From Streptomyces sp. I6 (GTDB lineage: Bacteria; Actinomycetota; Actinomycetes; Streptomycetales; Streptomycetaceae), in the NCBI GenBank assembly GCA_003725745.1, contig RHDP01000001.1, positions 372,001-436,000 on the forward strand: DNA of 64,000 bases, read 5' to 3'. The notes under the pieces are model-generated. The model worked only from the letters and a program-made list of their open reading frames with translations. It did not search any database and was not told the DNA's origin. Numbering within the stretch: the stretch's first letter is position 1; each line of letters begins with the position of its first letter. A program made the translations under genes and the position numbers. Positions 18,615-29,589 of this stretch are shown here, one piece after another.

Positions 18615-20299
18615 TCAGGTGAGGAACGACTTGAGCTCGTGGACCAGCTTGCGGATATGCCCGGATATCACCGGTGTGCCGAGGTCCTTGAAGCGCTCCC
18701 GGAACCAGGGGTTGACGCTGCCCCGGCCGGCGCTGGTCACCGAACCGACGGGGATGAACTTCGCCCCGGAACGGTGGATGGCGGCCATGGACTCGAAGAG
18801 CTGCTCGGTCCGCCATTCGTAGAAGTCGGAGATCCACACCACCACGCTGCTCCGTGGCTCGGCGATCTTCGGCTGGGCGAGCGTCATGGCGGCCGTGCCG
18901 TCGGTGCCGCCCCCGAGGTTGGTGCGCAGCAGCGTCTCGAAGGGGTCGTGCACCCAGGGCGTGAGGTCGAGGGCCTGTGTGTCGTAGGCGATCAGGTGGA
19001 CGTCGACCTTCGGCAGCCCGGCGAAGATCGAAGCGAGGATGGTGCAGTTGACCATCGAGTCGACCATCGAGCCGGACTGGTCCACGACCACGATGAGCCG
19101 CTGCGGCGTCGTCTTGCGGACGGTGTGCCGGTAGTGGAGGCGGTCGACGTACAACCGCTCCTCCTCCGGGCTCCAGTTGGTGAGGTTCTTCCAGATGGTC
19201 CGGTCCAGGTCCAGGTTCCGGAAGACGCGCTTCGGCGGCACGGAGCGGTCCAGGGGACCGGCCGTGGCCTTCTCCACCTGGGTCCGCAGCACCTCGGCGA
19301 CGTCGTCGACGAATCGGCGGATCAGCGCCTTGGCATTGGCCAGTGCGACACCGGACAGATTGCCCTTGTCCCGGAGCAGTTGCTCGATCAGCGACATGCT
19401 CGGGGTGAGCTGTGCCGCGAGCAGGGGGTCGGCGAGGACCTCCCGCAGCTGCATCCGTCTCACGAGGTCGGCCTCGATGGCGCCGAGTTCGGGGCCGATC
19501 GCCGGAATCAGCGTGCCGGGGCCGGGTGCCGCGCCCCGGCCGTAGCCCGGGGCGCCGGCCCCGCCGCCGGACCGGCCGCCGCGCAGCTCACCAGGCGCGC
19601 AACCGAGCGAGCGTTCCAGCCACCCCGCGTCGGACTGCCAGCGCGAGAGCTGTCCGGCGGTAACCGTGCCGGATCCGGACGAGAAGACGTTGAGCAGCAC
19701 CTTCGACACCAGCGCGGCACGGCGTACTTCGGCGGCGCGGTCACGTCCGCCGGCGCCGCCCTCGTCCTGGGCCTGCCCCTCGGGTGCGGACCCGCCTCGG
19801 GTCGCGGAACCGTGATCGGGTACGAGCCCTCCCCGGGGCGCACGTCCCGGCTCGGGCCCGGAGCCCGATTCGGGGCCGGAGCCCGATTCGGGGCCGGGGT
19901 CCACGTCCGCCACGGGGTCCGATTCGGGGCCGGGGTCCGCTTCCGGGAGGGCATCGGGTCCGAAGCGGGGGTCCGACTCGGGGCCGGAGTCCGCGTCCGG
20001 GACGGCATCGGGCCCGGGGCGGGGATGGCCTGCCCGGGGCACCATCAGTCCGTCGAACTCCTCGGCCAGCTCCGGATGGCGCTGCACGACGGAGTCGACG
20101 GAAGCCCGGGGTCCAGCAGTGCGGGCGGCAGCCCGATGTCCTCGATCACGGCGAGGCTCGCCGCTTCCAGCGCCGTGTGCTCCTCGCGGTCGAAGAGGCG
20201 GGCGAGGAGGCGCCAGTACAGGACCTGACGGCGATTGTCGTGGGAGTCGGCCTCCGGGTGCGGGGCCGTCCGCTCCGGTCCGGTCGTGTGCTCGGTCAT
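18615..20299 (-). CDS. VWA-domain protein, partner of the MoxR ATPase (frame broken in a G run)
   Basis: About 561 residues. N-terminal helical part begins MTEHTTGPERTAPHPEADSH; then a ~75-residue low-complexity linker rich in D, P, G, E and S (repeats of DPGPESD type); then a helical middle and a C-terminal VWA domain with the MIDAS signature VDQSGSM, the Thr loop GGGTDGTAAM and WISDFYEW. The frame breaks at plus-strand 20105-20107 (GGG on the coding strand); one more G joins LLDPG to ASVDSVVQRHPELAEEFDGL. Its start overlaps the upstream stop (ATGA). It likely acts as metal-dependent adaptor for the ATPase. Confidence 0.84.
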
Positions 20300-21687
20300 G
20301 TGCGCAACAGCCTCCCCGCCCGTTCCCGCAGCACCTTCACGGCGTCGGTGGCGGCCTTCTCCGCCCTGACGCCGGTCTTGTCGGTCGTGCCGCCCGCCCA
20401 TCCCCCGGCGTGCACCGCCACGGTCTTCTTCCGCACGGTCGTCTCGACGGCGAGCGGCTGCACCGTGAACACACCGGCGTCCCACCGGAGCAGTCCTATG
20501 CACGCGGCCGACGCCCTGACGGCCTCCGGCGTGAGCGGCCCCGCGGCCGGAACCCGGCCGGCGTCGACGGCCACGGAGTGCCCGGCCGCCTCGAACCGCA
20601 GTGCGCCGCCGTCCTCCCGGACCGTGTAGCCCTCCAGGAACACCGGCTCGGCGATGCGCGCCGGGTGGCGGTCCAGCGGCGCTGCTGCCGGGGCCGTCGC
20701 CGCGGCCAGGACGACACGGGCGGTGGCGAACGCGTCGGCGGGTCCGCCCGGGCGGGCCTGTTCGTCGTCCCAGATCAGGTCGCCCCCGGCGGTGACCGGC
20801 ATCCCGGACAGCTCCATCGCGCGGCCCTCGCCCACGGCCGCCAGCAGGGCCATGTGCGGACGGAGCAGCTGCCAGACGCCGGCCCCGACGACCGTGTCCG
20901 GCTTCGGCACCGAGACGGCCGCGCGCACCAGTCGGGGCGCGGTGCCGTCAGCGGGCTCGAGCACCGCGTGCACCTGGGCCTGTGCGGCCGTCGCGTGCTC
21001 GTGCACGTCGACGCCGAGCGGCAGCAGCCGGCCGGTGGCGGTGCCGGGCGCGGCCGCCTCGGTGGCACCGGGCAGGGTCAGCAGCAGCGCCCGCGACCAG
21101 AGGTCGGCCCAGCGGCGCACCGGGATCCGTTCCGTCGGGGCGACCGGGCAGGAGGCGGCGAGCTCGGCGGCGAATCCGTCCAGCAGCGTCGCCGGCCGGC
21201 GCAGCGCCGGATCGGGAAGCATCGCGGACACCACCCGGGCCGCTTCGGAGACCAGCTCGTGGTCGACGCCCTGCCACCCGGCACGCGCCAGGTCCGAGAG
21301 CCAGGAGCGGGCGGCGGCCGGCAGGTTCGCCGTCCGCTTGTCCGCGGGCACCACCGGCACCGCCTCCTCGACGCGCGAACGGCCGGTCGCCTCGTCCACC
21401 CGGGCCACCAGGGCGTCGTGGACGGAACCGAGCAACGCCGCACGGGCGGCGGCCAGTGGGACGAAGTCGTCGTCGGCCGCGGCTCCGGCCGCGGCCTTCC
21501 CGGCCGCCTCGGCGGCCCGGGTGGCCAGCGGTGTGCCCGCCACGGCTTCGGCGAGTTTGGTCAGCCCCTCGGCCTGGACGGGCTGGGGCCTGAGCAGACC
21601 GCCGACGAGCGCGCGGTCGAAGACGTCGACCGCGGCCAGGGCCTCGTCCAGGCCGTCGACGGGGTCGGTGAGCAGGGCGGTGCGCAT
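20296..21687 (-). CDS. Unrecognised protein of the MoxR/VWA cassette
   Basis: 463 residues, no family I can name. Alanine-rich alpha-helical N-terminal third (a few Trp: SWLSDLARAGW, RRWADLWSRALLL), then a beta-rich second half with several YTVREDGG, HSVAVDAGR and VFTVQPLAVET strands that looks like a repeated beta-sandwich. No signal peptide or membrane segment. It starts with TGATG coupling to the SWIM-like gene and ends with ATGA coupling to the VWA gene, so it is an obligatory member of the operon and probably a structural or recognition subunit. Confidence 0.7.
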   Translation of the reverse strand: MRTALLTDPVDGLDEALAAVDVFDRALVGGLLRPQPVQAEGLTKLAEAVAGTPLATRAAEAAGKAAAGAAADDDFVPLAAARAALLGSVHDALVARVDEATGRSRVEEAVPVVPADKRTANLPAAARSWLSDLARAGWQGVDHELVSEAARVVSAMLPDPALRRPATLLDGFAAELAASCPVAPTERIPVRRWADLWSRALLLTLPGATEAAAPGTATGRLLPLGVDVHEHATAAQAQVHAVLEPADGTAPRLVRAAVSVPKPDTVVGAGVWQLLRPHMALLAAVGEGRAMELSGMPVTAGGDLIWDDEQARPGGPADAFATARVVLAAATAPAAAPLDRHPARIAEPVFLEGYTVREDGGALRFEAAGHSVAVDAGRVPAAGPLTPEAVRASAACIGLLRWDAGVFTVQPLAVETTVRKKTVAVHAGGWAGGTTDKTGVRAEKAATDAVKVLRERAGRLLRT

Positions 21688-22247
21688 CAGGCCGCCGCCC
21701 CGGCCGGCGGGAACCACTGCATCTCGGGCAACGGTGCGGTGGACGGAGCGAGTTCGAGATAGGCCAGATGGCGCAGGAACCGGCTGAAGACGGTGGCCGC
21801 CGTCCTCGTCTCCGCCGGGGCGGGACGGGCGCCGGTCATCACCGCGGTGACACCGGCCGCCGTCGGCTCCCCGTCCCCCGTGTCGACGCGCAGGGAGCGG
21901 GCGACGCGCTCGGCGCCGTACTGCAGCACCGCCTCGCCGACCAAGGCCCGGATGTGGTTGCAGAACGAGCCCCGCGCACCGCCGCAGGGCCGGTTGTTGT
22001 TGGTGCTGCAGGCGAACGCGTACGTACCGGCCTCGACCGACGACACATAGACCCGTTCGATGTCCGAGCCGCTGGACACGACGCCCTGCAGGCGTCCCCC
22101 GGCCAGCTCGACGAACGGGACCTTGGCGAGCTTTCGGGGCCGCGCGGGCGCCACCACACGCGCCGTGCTCCGCTTCTCCCAGTGCTCCCAGTTCTCCCAG
22201 TTCTCCCAGTTCTCCCGGGACTCCCGGTTCTCCCCGTCGGACAACAC
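21687..22247 (-). CDS. SWIM-like zinc-binding protein, first gene of the cassette
   Basis: 186 residues from GTG 22247, which follows AAAGGAGA with 4-5 bp spacing; the longer frame to 22469 lacks a better start. A short acidic/aromatic repeat (three NWE triplets, then HWEK) opens the protein. The core has YAFACSTNNNRPCGG and GSFCNHIRALVGEAV, a SWIM-type CxH ending with a spread first cysteine pair, suggesting one zinc. The C-terminal part (TAATVFSRFLRHLAYLEL) is helical. SWIM-domain genes accompany MoxR/VWA/DUF5682 genes in many bacteria by my recollection. Function unknown; nucleic-acid or protein binding is plausible. Confidence 0.75.
   Translation of the reverse strand: MLSDGENRESRENWENWENWEHWEKRSTARVVAPARPRKLAKVPFVELAGGRLQGVVSSGSDIERVYVSSVEAGTYAFACSTNNNRPCGGARGSFCNHIRALVGEAVLQYGAERVARSLRVDTGDGEPTAAGVTAVMTGARPAPAETRTAATVFSRFLRHLAYLELAPSTAPLPEMQWFPPAGAAA
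22166..22228. repeat. 9-bp coding microrepeat (TTCTCCCAG units)
   Basis: Four to six imperfect 9-bp units of TTCTCCCAG type (plus-strand sense) inside the 5' end of the SWIM-like gene, encoding the NWE repeats and degenerate ESREN units. Repeats this regular in a coding start are prone to slippage. Confidence 0.75.
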
Positions 22248-22598
22248 ACCATCTCCTTTGCACAGCACGGGATGTCCCTGCCGGACGGCTGGGCCCGGCG
22301 GGACACGACAGAACCTAGCGGCGCACACTGACAACGCCGATCTTGAGCAGGGACCGGGCGGCCGGCCTGAGCGGGCAGCCGGCGGGCGGGCCGGGCGGCC
22401 GAGGACGATCGGGCAGGGGAATCCCGCGCTGCGCGCACGGACGGGCACTCCGTGTGACGCGTCGCGCACCGCGGACGCCGCTCGCGGTGCAGAGCGGGCC
22501 CGGGCTCTCTAGCCTCGAAACAGAAGAGACGTGAAGGACCGCGCGACCCGGAAAGCACTCCGGTACGCCCGCCCGTCCTCACCCGGAGGTGGCCCCAG
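22248..22598. other. Divergent spacer between the cassette and the betaine genes
   Basis: 351 bp separating two divergent start codons, so promoters for both sides must lie here. I see no convincing -35/-10 pair, no clear palindrome and no small gene. Confidence 0.4.
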
Positions 22599-24068
22599 AT
22601 GCCCGAGCTCTTCATCGGCGGTAGGTGGACCGCCGCGGCCGGCGGGCGGAAGCGGGAGATCCGCTGCCCCGCCGACGGCACACTGGTGGCGGCCGTCGAC
22701 GAGGCCGGGCCGGAGGACGCCGCGGCCGCCGTCGCCGCCGCCCGCGACGCCTACGACAGCGGGCCCTGGCCCCGCACCCCGGCCGCCGAACGCGGTGAGC
22801 TGCTGCTGCGCACCGCCGCCCTGCTCGAACGCGACAAGGCGGAGTTCGCCCGCGCCGAGTCGCTGGACACGGGCAAGCGGCTGGTGGAGAGCGTGTACGA
22901 CATGGACGACATCGCCGAGTGCTTCCGCTGGTTCGGCCGTCTTGTCGCGGCCGGCGGTCACGACCGCGTCGTCGACACCGGCCGGCCGGACGTCGACAGC
23001 CGGGTGGTCCACGAGCCCGTGGGTGTCTGTTCGCTGATCACCCCGTGGAACTACCCGCTGCTGCAGACCTCCTGGAAGGTCGCTCCGGCACTCGGCGCGG
23101 GCAACACCTTCGTACTAAAGCCGAGTGAACTCACCCCGCACACAGCGGTGCTGCTGATGCGGGTGCTCAGCGAGGCGGGGCTGCCCGGCGGCGCCGCCAA
23201 TCTGGTCCTGGGCGCGGGCGCCGTCGTGGGCGCCCCGCTCACCGAGGACCCCAGGGTCGACATGGTGTCGTTCACCGGTGGCCTGGTAACCGGCCGGCGC
23301 ATCATGGCCGCCGCCGCGCCGACGGTGAAGAAGGTGGCGCTGGAACTCGGCGGCAAGAACCCGAACGTGGTGTTCTCCGATGCCGCGTTCGAGGCGGCGG
23401 TGGACTACGCGGCGACCGCCGTCTTCCTCCACTCCGGCCAGGTCTGCTCGGCCGGGGCTCGGCTGCTCGTGCAGGAGGAACTGCATGACGCGTTCGTCGC
23501 GGAGCTCGTCCGACTGGCGGAGTCCATCAGACTGGGCGGGCCGTTCGACGAGAACGCCCGCGCGGGTCCGCTGATCTCCGCCGGGCACCTGGAGAAGGTC
23601 GAGGCGTACGTCGAGGCCGGCCTCGCCGAGGGCGCGGTCCTGCGCTGCGGCGGCTCCCGGCCGGACGACCCGGGGCTCGCGGACGGCTTCTACTACCGGC
23701 CGACGGTTCTGGACGAGTGCGCCCCGGACATGACGGTGGTGCGTGACGAGTCGTTCGGGCCGGTGCTGACCGTGGAGCGGTTCCGCGACGAGGAGGAGGC
23801 GCTGGCCCTCGCCAACGACACGGTCTACGGTCTCGCGGGTGCCGTCTGGACCCAGGATCCGGCGCGGGCCCACCGGGTGGCCGCGCGGATGCGGGCCGGC
23901 ACGGTGTGGATCAACGACTTCCATCCGTACGTCCCGCAGGCGGAATGGGGCGGTATGAAGCAGTCCGGATTCGGTCGTGAACTCGGTCTGGCCGGGCTGG
24001 CCGAGTACCGCGAGTCCAAGCACATCTGGCGCAATCTCGCGCCGGGCCCGCAGCGGTGGTTCGCATGA
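22599..24068 (+). CDS. betB: Betaine-aldehyde dehydrogenase (BetB/GbsA-like)
   Basis: 489 residues, full-length NAD(P)-dependent aldehyde dehydrogenase: ITPWNYPLLQTSWKVAPAL (cofactor/oxyanion Asn), SFTGGLVTGRRIM, catalytic Glu in LELGGKNPNVVF, catalytic Cys in FLHSGQVCSAGARLL, and the C-terminal WINDFHPYVPQAEWGGMKQSG typical of the betaine-aldehyde subgroup. It oxidises betaine aldehyde to glycine betaine, an osmoprotectant. RBS GGAGG lies about 10 bp before ATG 22599. The next gene, a GMC oxidoreductase, provides the preceding choline oxidation step. No choline transporter or BetI-type regulator is adjacent. Confidence 0.87.
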   Translation: MPELFIGGRWTAAAGGRKREIRCPADGTLVAAVDEAGPEDAAAAVAAARDAYDSGPWPRTPAAERGELLLRTAALLERDKAEFARAESLDTGKRLVESVYDMDDIAECFRWFGRLVAAGGHDRVVDTGRPDVDSRVVHEPVGVCSLITPWNYPLLQTSWKVAPALGAGNTFVLKPSELTPHTAVLLMRVLSEAGLPGGAANLVLGAGAVVGAPLTEDPRVDMVSFTGGLVTGRRIMAAAAPTVKKVALELGGKNPNVVFSDAAFEAAVDYAATAVFLHSGQVCSAGARLLVQEELHDAFVAELVRLAESIRLGGPFDENARAGPLISAGHLEKVEAYVEAGLAEGAVLRCGGSRPDDPGLADGFYYRPTVLDECAPDMTVVRDESFGPVLTVERFRDEEEALALANDTVYGLAGAVWTQDPARAHRVAARMRAGTVWINDFHPYVPQAEWGGMKQSGFGRELGLAGLAEYRESKHIWRNLAPGPQRWFA

Positions 24069-24454
24069 CGGCGGACGGGGAGGGCACCGTGCGGCACGAG
24101 GGAGCGCCGGGCCCCGCGGCCCTGAGCGGAACCCGTCCCTCGGTCCGCACCGGCGCAAGGACGGCGGGCTGCGGTGCGCCTGCCGACGGGGTCGCCGGGC
24201 AGCGGCCGCCGTCCGCGGGTGCCGACGCCGCTACGGGCGGCGGCCAGGGCGGCGGCTCGTCTCGCGCCCGGACGGGGCGCGTGCCGACGGGCGTCCAGCG
24301 CCTGAACCCGCGGCGTCCACGAGACGGGCGGGCTCGCCGAGCGCGCGCCCGAGTACGCGCCGACCGGTGCCCCGGCGGCTCCCCGACGAGCCCGGGGGGA
24401 CGACCGCTTTCGTCCGGTCGTGCCCCGGTGGCTCCCTGACGACCTGGAGATGCC
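24069..24454. other. Spacer between the two betaine genes, with a degenerate direct repeat
   Basis: 386 bp without a believable gene; the open frame here is Arg/Pro/Gly-rich shadow coding. Two ~28-bp degenerate copies of a CCGGTGCCCCGGCGGCTCCC-like sequence lie near 24364-24390 and 24414-24443, the second just before the next ribosome site. Confidence 0.5.
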
Positions 24455-26034
24455 ATGTCCTCACCCACGTCCGCGCCGGAGTTCGACCATGTGGTCGTGG
24501 GCGGCGGCACGGCCGGCGCCGTCGTCGCCGCGCGGCTCAGCGAGGACCCCGATGTCAGCGTGTGCCTGCTGGAAGCCGGCCCCTCCGACGTGGGCGACGA
24601 CAGCGTCCTGGTGCTGGAGCGCTGGATGGCCCTGCTGGAGTCGGGCTACGACTGGGACTACCCGGTCGAACCGCAGGTGAACGGAAACAGCTTCCTCCGC
24701 CATGCCCGCGCGAGAGTCCTCGGCGGCTGTTCGTCGCACAACTCCTGCATCGCGTTCTGGGCGCCCGCGGAGGATCTGGACGAGTGGGCCGCGGCCGGGT
24801 GCACCGGATGGAGCGCCGCGGACTGCTTCCCGCTGTACCGGCGGCTGGAGACCAACGACGCGCCCGGCGACCACCACGGCCGCTCGGGCCCGGTGCGCTT
24901 GCGGACGGTCCCCCGAGGGACCCGTGCGGGCGGGCGCTGCTGGAGGCCTGCGCGGAGGCGGGCATCCCGACGACCCCGTTCAACGCCGGTACGACGGTGG
25001 TGCGGGGCGCCGGCTGGTTCCAGATCAACGCCCGTCCGGACGGGACCCGCGCGTCCGCCTCGGTGTCGTACCTGCACCCGGTGCTCGGCAAGCGTCCGAA
25101 CCTGGAGGTGCGGACCGGGGTACGGGCGCGGCGGCTGCTGTTCCCGGGCGACGGCCGGTGCGGGGGCGTCGAGTACCTGGAGCCGGACACCGTCCACACG
25201 TCGGCGGTGGCCGCCCGCGGTGAGGTGATCGTGGCGTGCGGGGCCATCGACTCGCCCAAGCTGCTGATGCTGTCGGGCATCGGCCCGGGCGGGCATCTGC
25301 GGGACGTCGGCGTCGACGTACGGGTGGACGCCCCCGGCGTGGGCTCGCATCTGCAGGACCACCCCGAGGGAGTGATCATGTGGGAGGCGAAGCAGCCCAT
25401 GGTCACCGCCTCCACCCAGTGGTGGGAGATCGGCATCTTCGCGGACACCGTGCCCGGCCTGGACCGGCCGGACCTGATGTTCCACTACGGCTCCATGCCC
25501 TTCGACATGAACACCTACCGGCAGGGCTATCCCACGTCCGACAACGCCTTCACGCTGACGCCGAACGTGACCCGGGCCCGTTCGCGGGGGACGGTCCGGC
25601 TGCGCAGCCGGGACTTCCGCGACAAGCCGATGGTCGACCCCCGCTACTTCACGGACGAGCACGACGTCCGCGTGATGACCCACGGGCTGCGGCTGGCGCG
25701 CGACATCGTCTCGCGGACCCCGATGGCCGACTGGGCCGGGGCCGAACTCGCCCCAGGACCCGGGACCACGAGCGACGACGAGCTGTTCGCGTATGTGCGC
25801 GCCACCCACAACACCGTGTACCACCCGGCGGGAACGGTGCGCATGGGGGCCGACGGCGATCCGGAGTCCCCGCTCGACGCGCGTCTGCGGGTCAAGGGCG
25901 TGCGGGGTCTGCGGGTGGCCGACGCCTCGGTGATGCCGCTGCTCACGACGGTCAATCCGTGCATCACCACGATGATGATCGGCGAGAAGTGCGCCGACAT
26001 GGTCAAGGCCGACGCGGCCGCGGGGAACGGCTGA
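24455..26034 (+). CDS. GMC-family oxidoreductase, probable choline dehydrogenase (frame broken in a C run)
   Basis: About 526 residues. FAD Rossmann motif near the N terminus, VVGGGTAGAVVAARLSEDP; GMC signature RVLGGCSSHNSCIAFW; catalytic region near the end, NTVYHPAGTVRMG (His) and LTTVNPCITTMMIGEKCADM. Matches choline dehydrogenase/BetA-like flavoproteins, which oxidise choline to betaine aldehyde for the BetB upstream. ATG 24455 follows GGAGA. The frame breaks at the C5 run 24910-24914; one more C joins VRLRTVPP to RDPCGRALLEACAEAG. Other alcohol substrates are possible within GMC. Confidence 0.83.
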
Positions 26035-26359
26035 GCGGGCTGCCCGCCGGGGCGGAGCGCGCTTGCGGCGGGGTGGCGAAGGCCCCGGGGAAGGCACCGG
26101 CGGAAGGGCACCACCGGCGGAAGGGCACCGGCGGCCGCGGTAGGGACGCGGGAGACTGCGGGACGGCTTCCGGGCCGCGCGAACGGCGCCGCCCCGTCCG
26201 GGGTTCGCGCGCCGGACGGGCGCCGGACGCCGGACGGGCGGCGGGCGCCGAGGTGAAGGAGCGGCCATGCCGGTCCCCGAGCGCCGGCCCCCGAGCGCCG
26301 CTGCCAGGGCACCGCTGCCGGGCGGAGGGCACGGGGGCGGAGCGGGCCTGGCGGGGTGC
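26035..26359. other. Convergent spacer, low-complexity, no gene
   Basis: Contains short direct repeats of GGCGGAAGGGCACC type around 26095-26140. No open frame here has coding character; the strand switch occurs at the terminator that follows. Confidence 0.5.
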
Positions 26360-26401
26360 GGGTGCCGGGGCGTCCCCCACGCGGGGGACGCCCCGGCACC
26401 C
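26360..26401. terminator. Perfect 19-bp hairpin at a strand switch
   Basis: GGGTGCCGGGGCGTCCCCC at 26360-26378 pairs without mismatch to 26383-26401, loop ACGC. It lies 6 bp beyond the isocitrate dehydrogenase stop and between convergent genes, so it likely terminates both. Confidence 0.85.
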
Positions 26402-26407
26402 ACGGGC

Positions 26408-28679
<2,272 letters not shown>

Positions 28680-28941
28680 GTGCGGCTCACCTCTCGACAG
28701 TGGCCTGCCCCACAGACGGCGCGAAACCGCCGGCCGCGCTCTCGCGCTCGGCGGCCGGGGCCGGCGAGGGGCAGGGACTGCCCGGATGGGGCCGGACCGT
28801 CCCGCCCTCCCCGGTGGAGCGGCGGCCCGGCGGTGGGAGAGCTGTGCGACGAGGTAGCGGCCCGGTCCGCCCCCCTTCTCCGGGGTCCGGGCCCGGCACG
28901 TCTCCGGCGTCCGGGCCCGGCACGTCCTGGGCCGGGTGCTG

Positions 28942-29324
28942 CCGGATCGGAGTCCTCACGGGTCAGGGTGTCCGTCCGGATGAGCCGGAGGCGCACGGCA
29001 CCGCCCGCCTGGCGGCCGGGGTCGGTGACCAGCTCACCGGCGATCGACCCGCAGGACCAGGCCGCCCGGCTGTACCGGCAGTTCCCCGGGTTCCAGGCCG
29101 GGATCGGCCGGCGACCGTACGGCGCACCGCGGCCGCCCCTCACGGCCGCGGCGCGCGGCCCGTGACCGGCCACGTCTCCGACGACCAGGGCGATACGGGC
29201 CGAGAGAGCGGAAACGGCGTCGGAACGGTCCACGCCGACACGCCCTCCCGGGTCGGCCGGCGGACAGGCGCCGAGGCTCCGGCGCGGGCCGCTCGCAGGT
29301 CACGGACGGCAGCAGACCGCGCTG
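28942..29324 (-). pseudogene. Decayed SpoIIE/PP2C phosphatase - ATPase relic
   Basis: No single frame is intact, but on the minus strand recognisable pieces occur in the correct order in two frames: QRGLLPS (~29324; PP2C entry motif), IALVVGDVAGHGPRAAAV (~29190; metal-binding Asp motif), AVRSPADPGLEPGELPVQ and GGLVLRVD (~29100), then AGELVTDPGRQAGGAVRLRLI (~29041; N-box of the HATPase anti-sigma domain). The intact paralogue at 33642-36200 has QRQLLPQ, GLVVGDVVGHGLHAAA and ASELVTNAV. Much of the region between PP2C and ATPase domains is gone. The rest of 28628-29589 shows no gene. Confidence 0.65.
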
Positions 29325-29589
29325 CGGCCCCACGGCCGTACGGCGCTCCCCGGTGCAGCGGCATGCGCTGCCCAGGGCGGCCGTTGCCAGGGCCGCGGGC
29401 CCCGGCAACGGCAACGGCGCCCCGACACAGCACCCCGGCAACAGCACCGGCACCGGTGCGGCCTCCCGGTTGCGCTGCTCGGGGATCACTCTGTCCAGGG
29501 CGGCCGGGGTGGCCGAGGAGGCAGGCGCGGGCGGCAGGCGCGGGCGGCGCCCGTGTGGGCCGGGTCGCCCCAGCCCGGCTCGAGGGCCG

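Noticed and set aside
24056-24439. Open frame of 127 codons between the betaine genes
   Set aside because: Arg/Pro/Gly composition of shadow frames, no ribosome site, no conserved motif.
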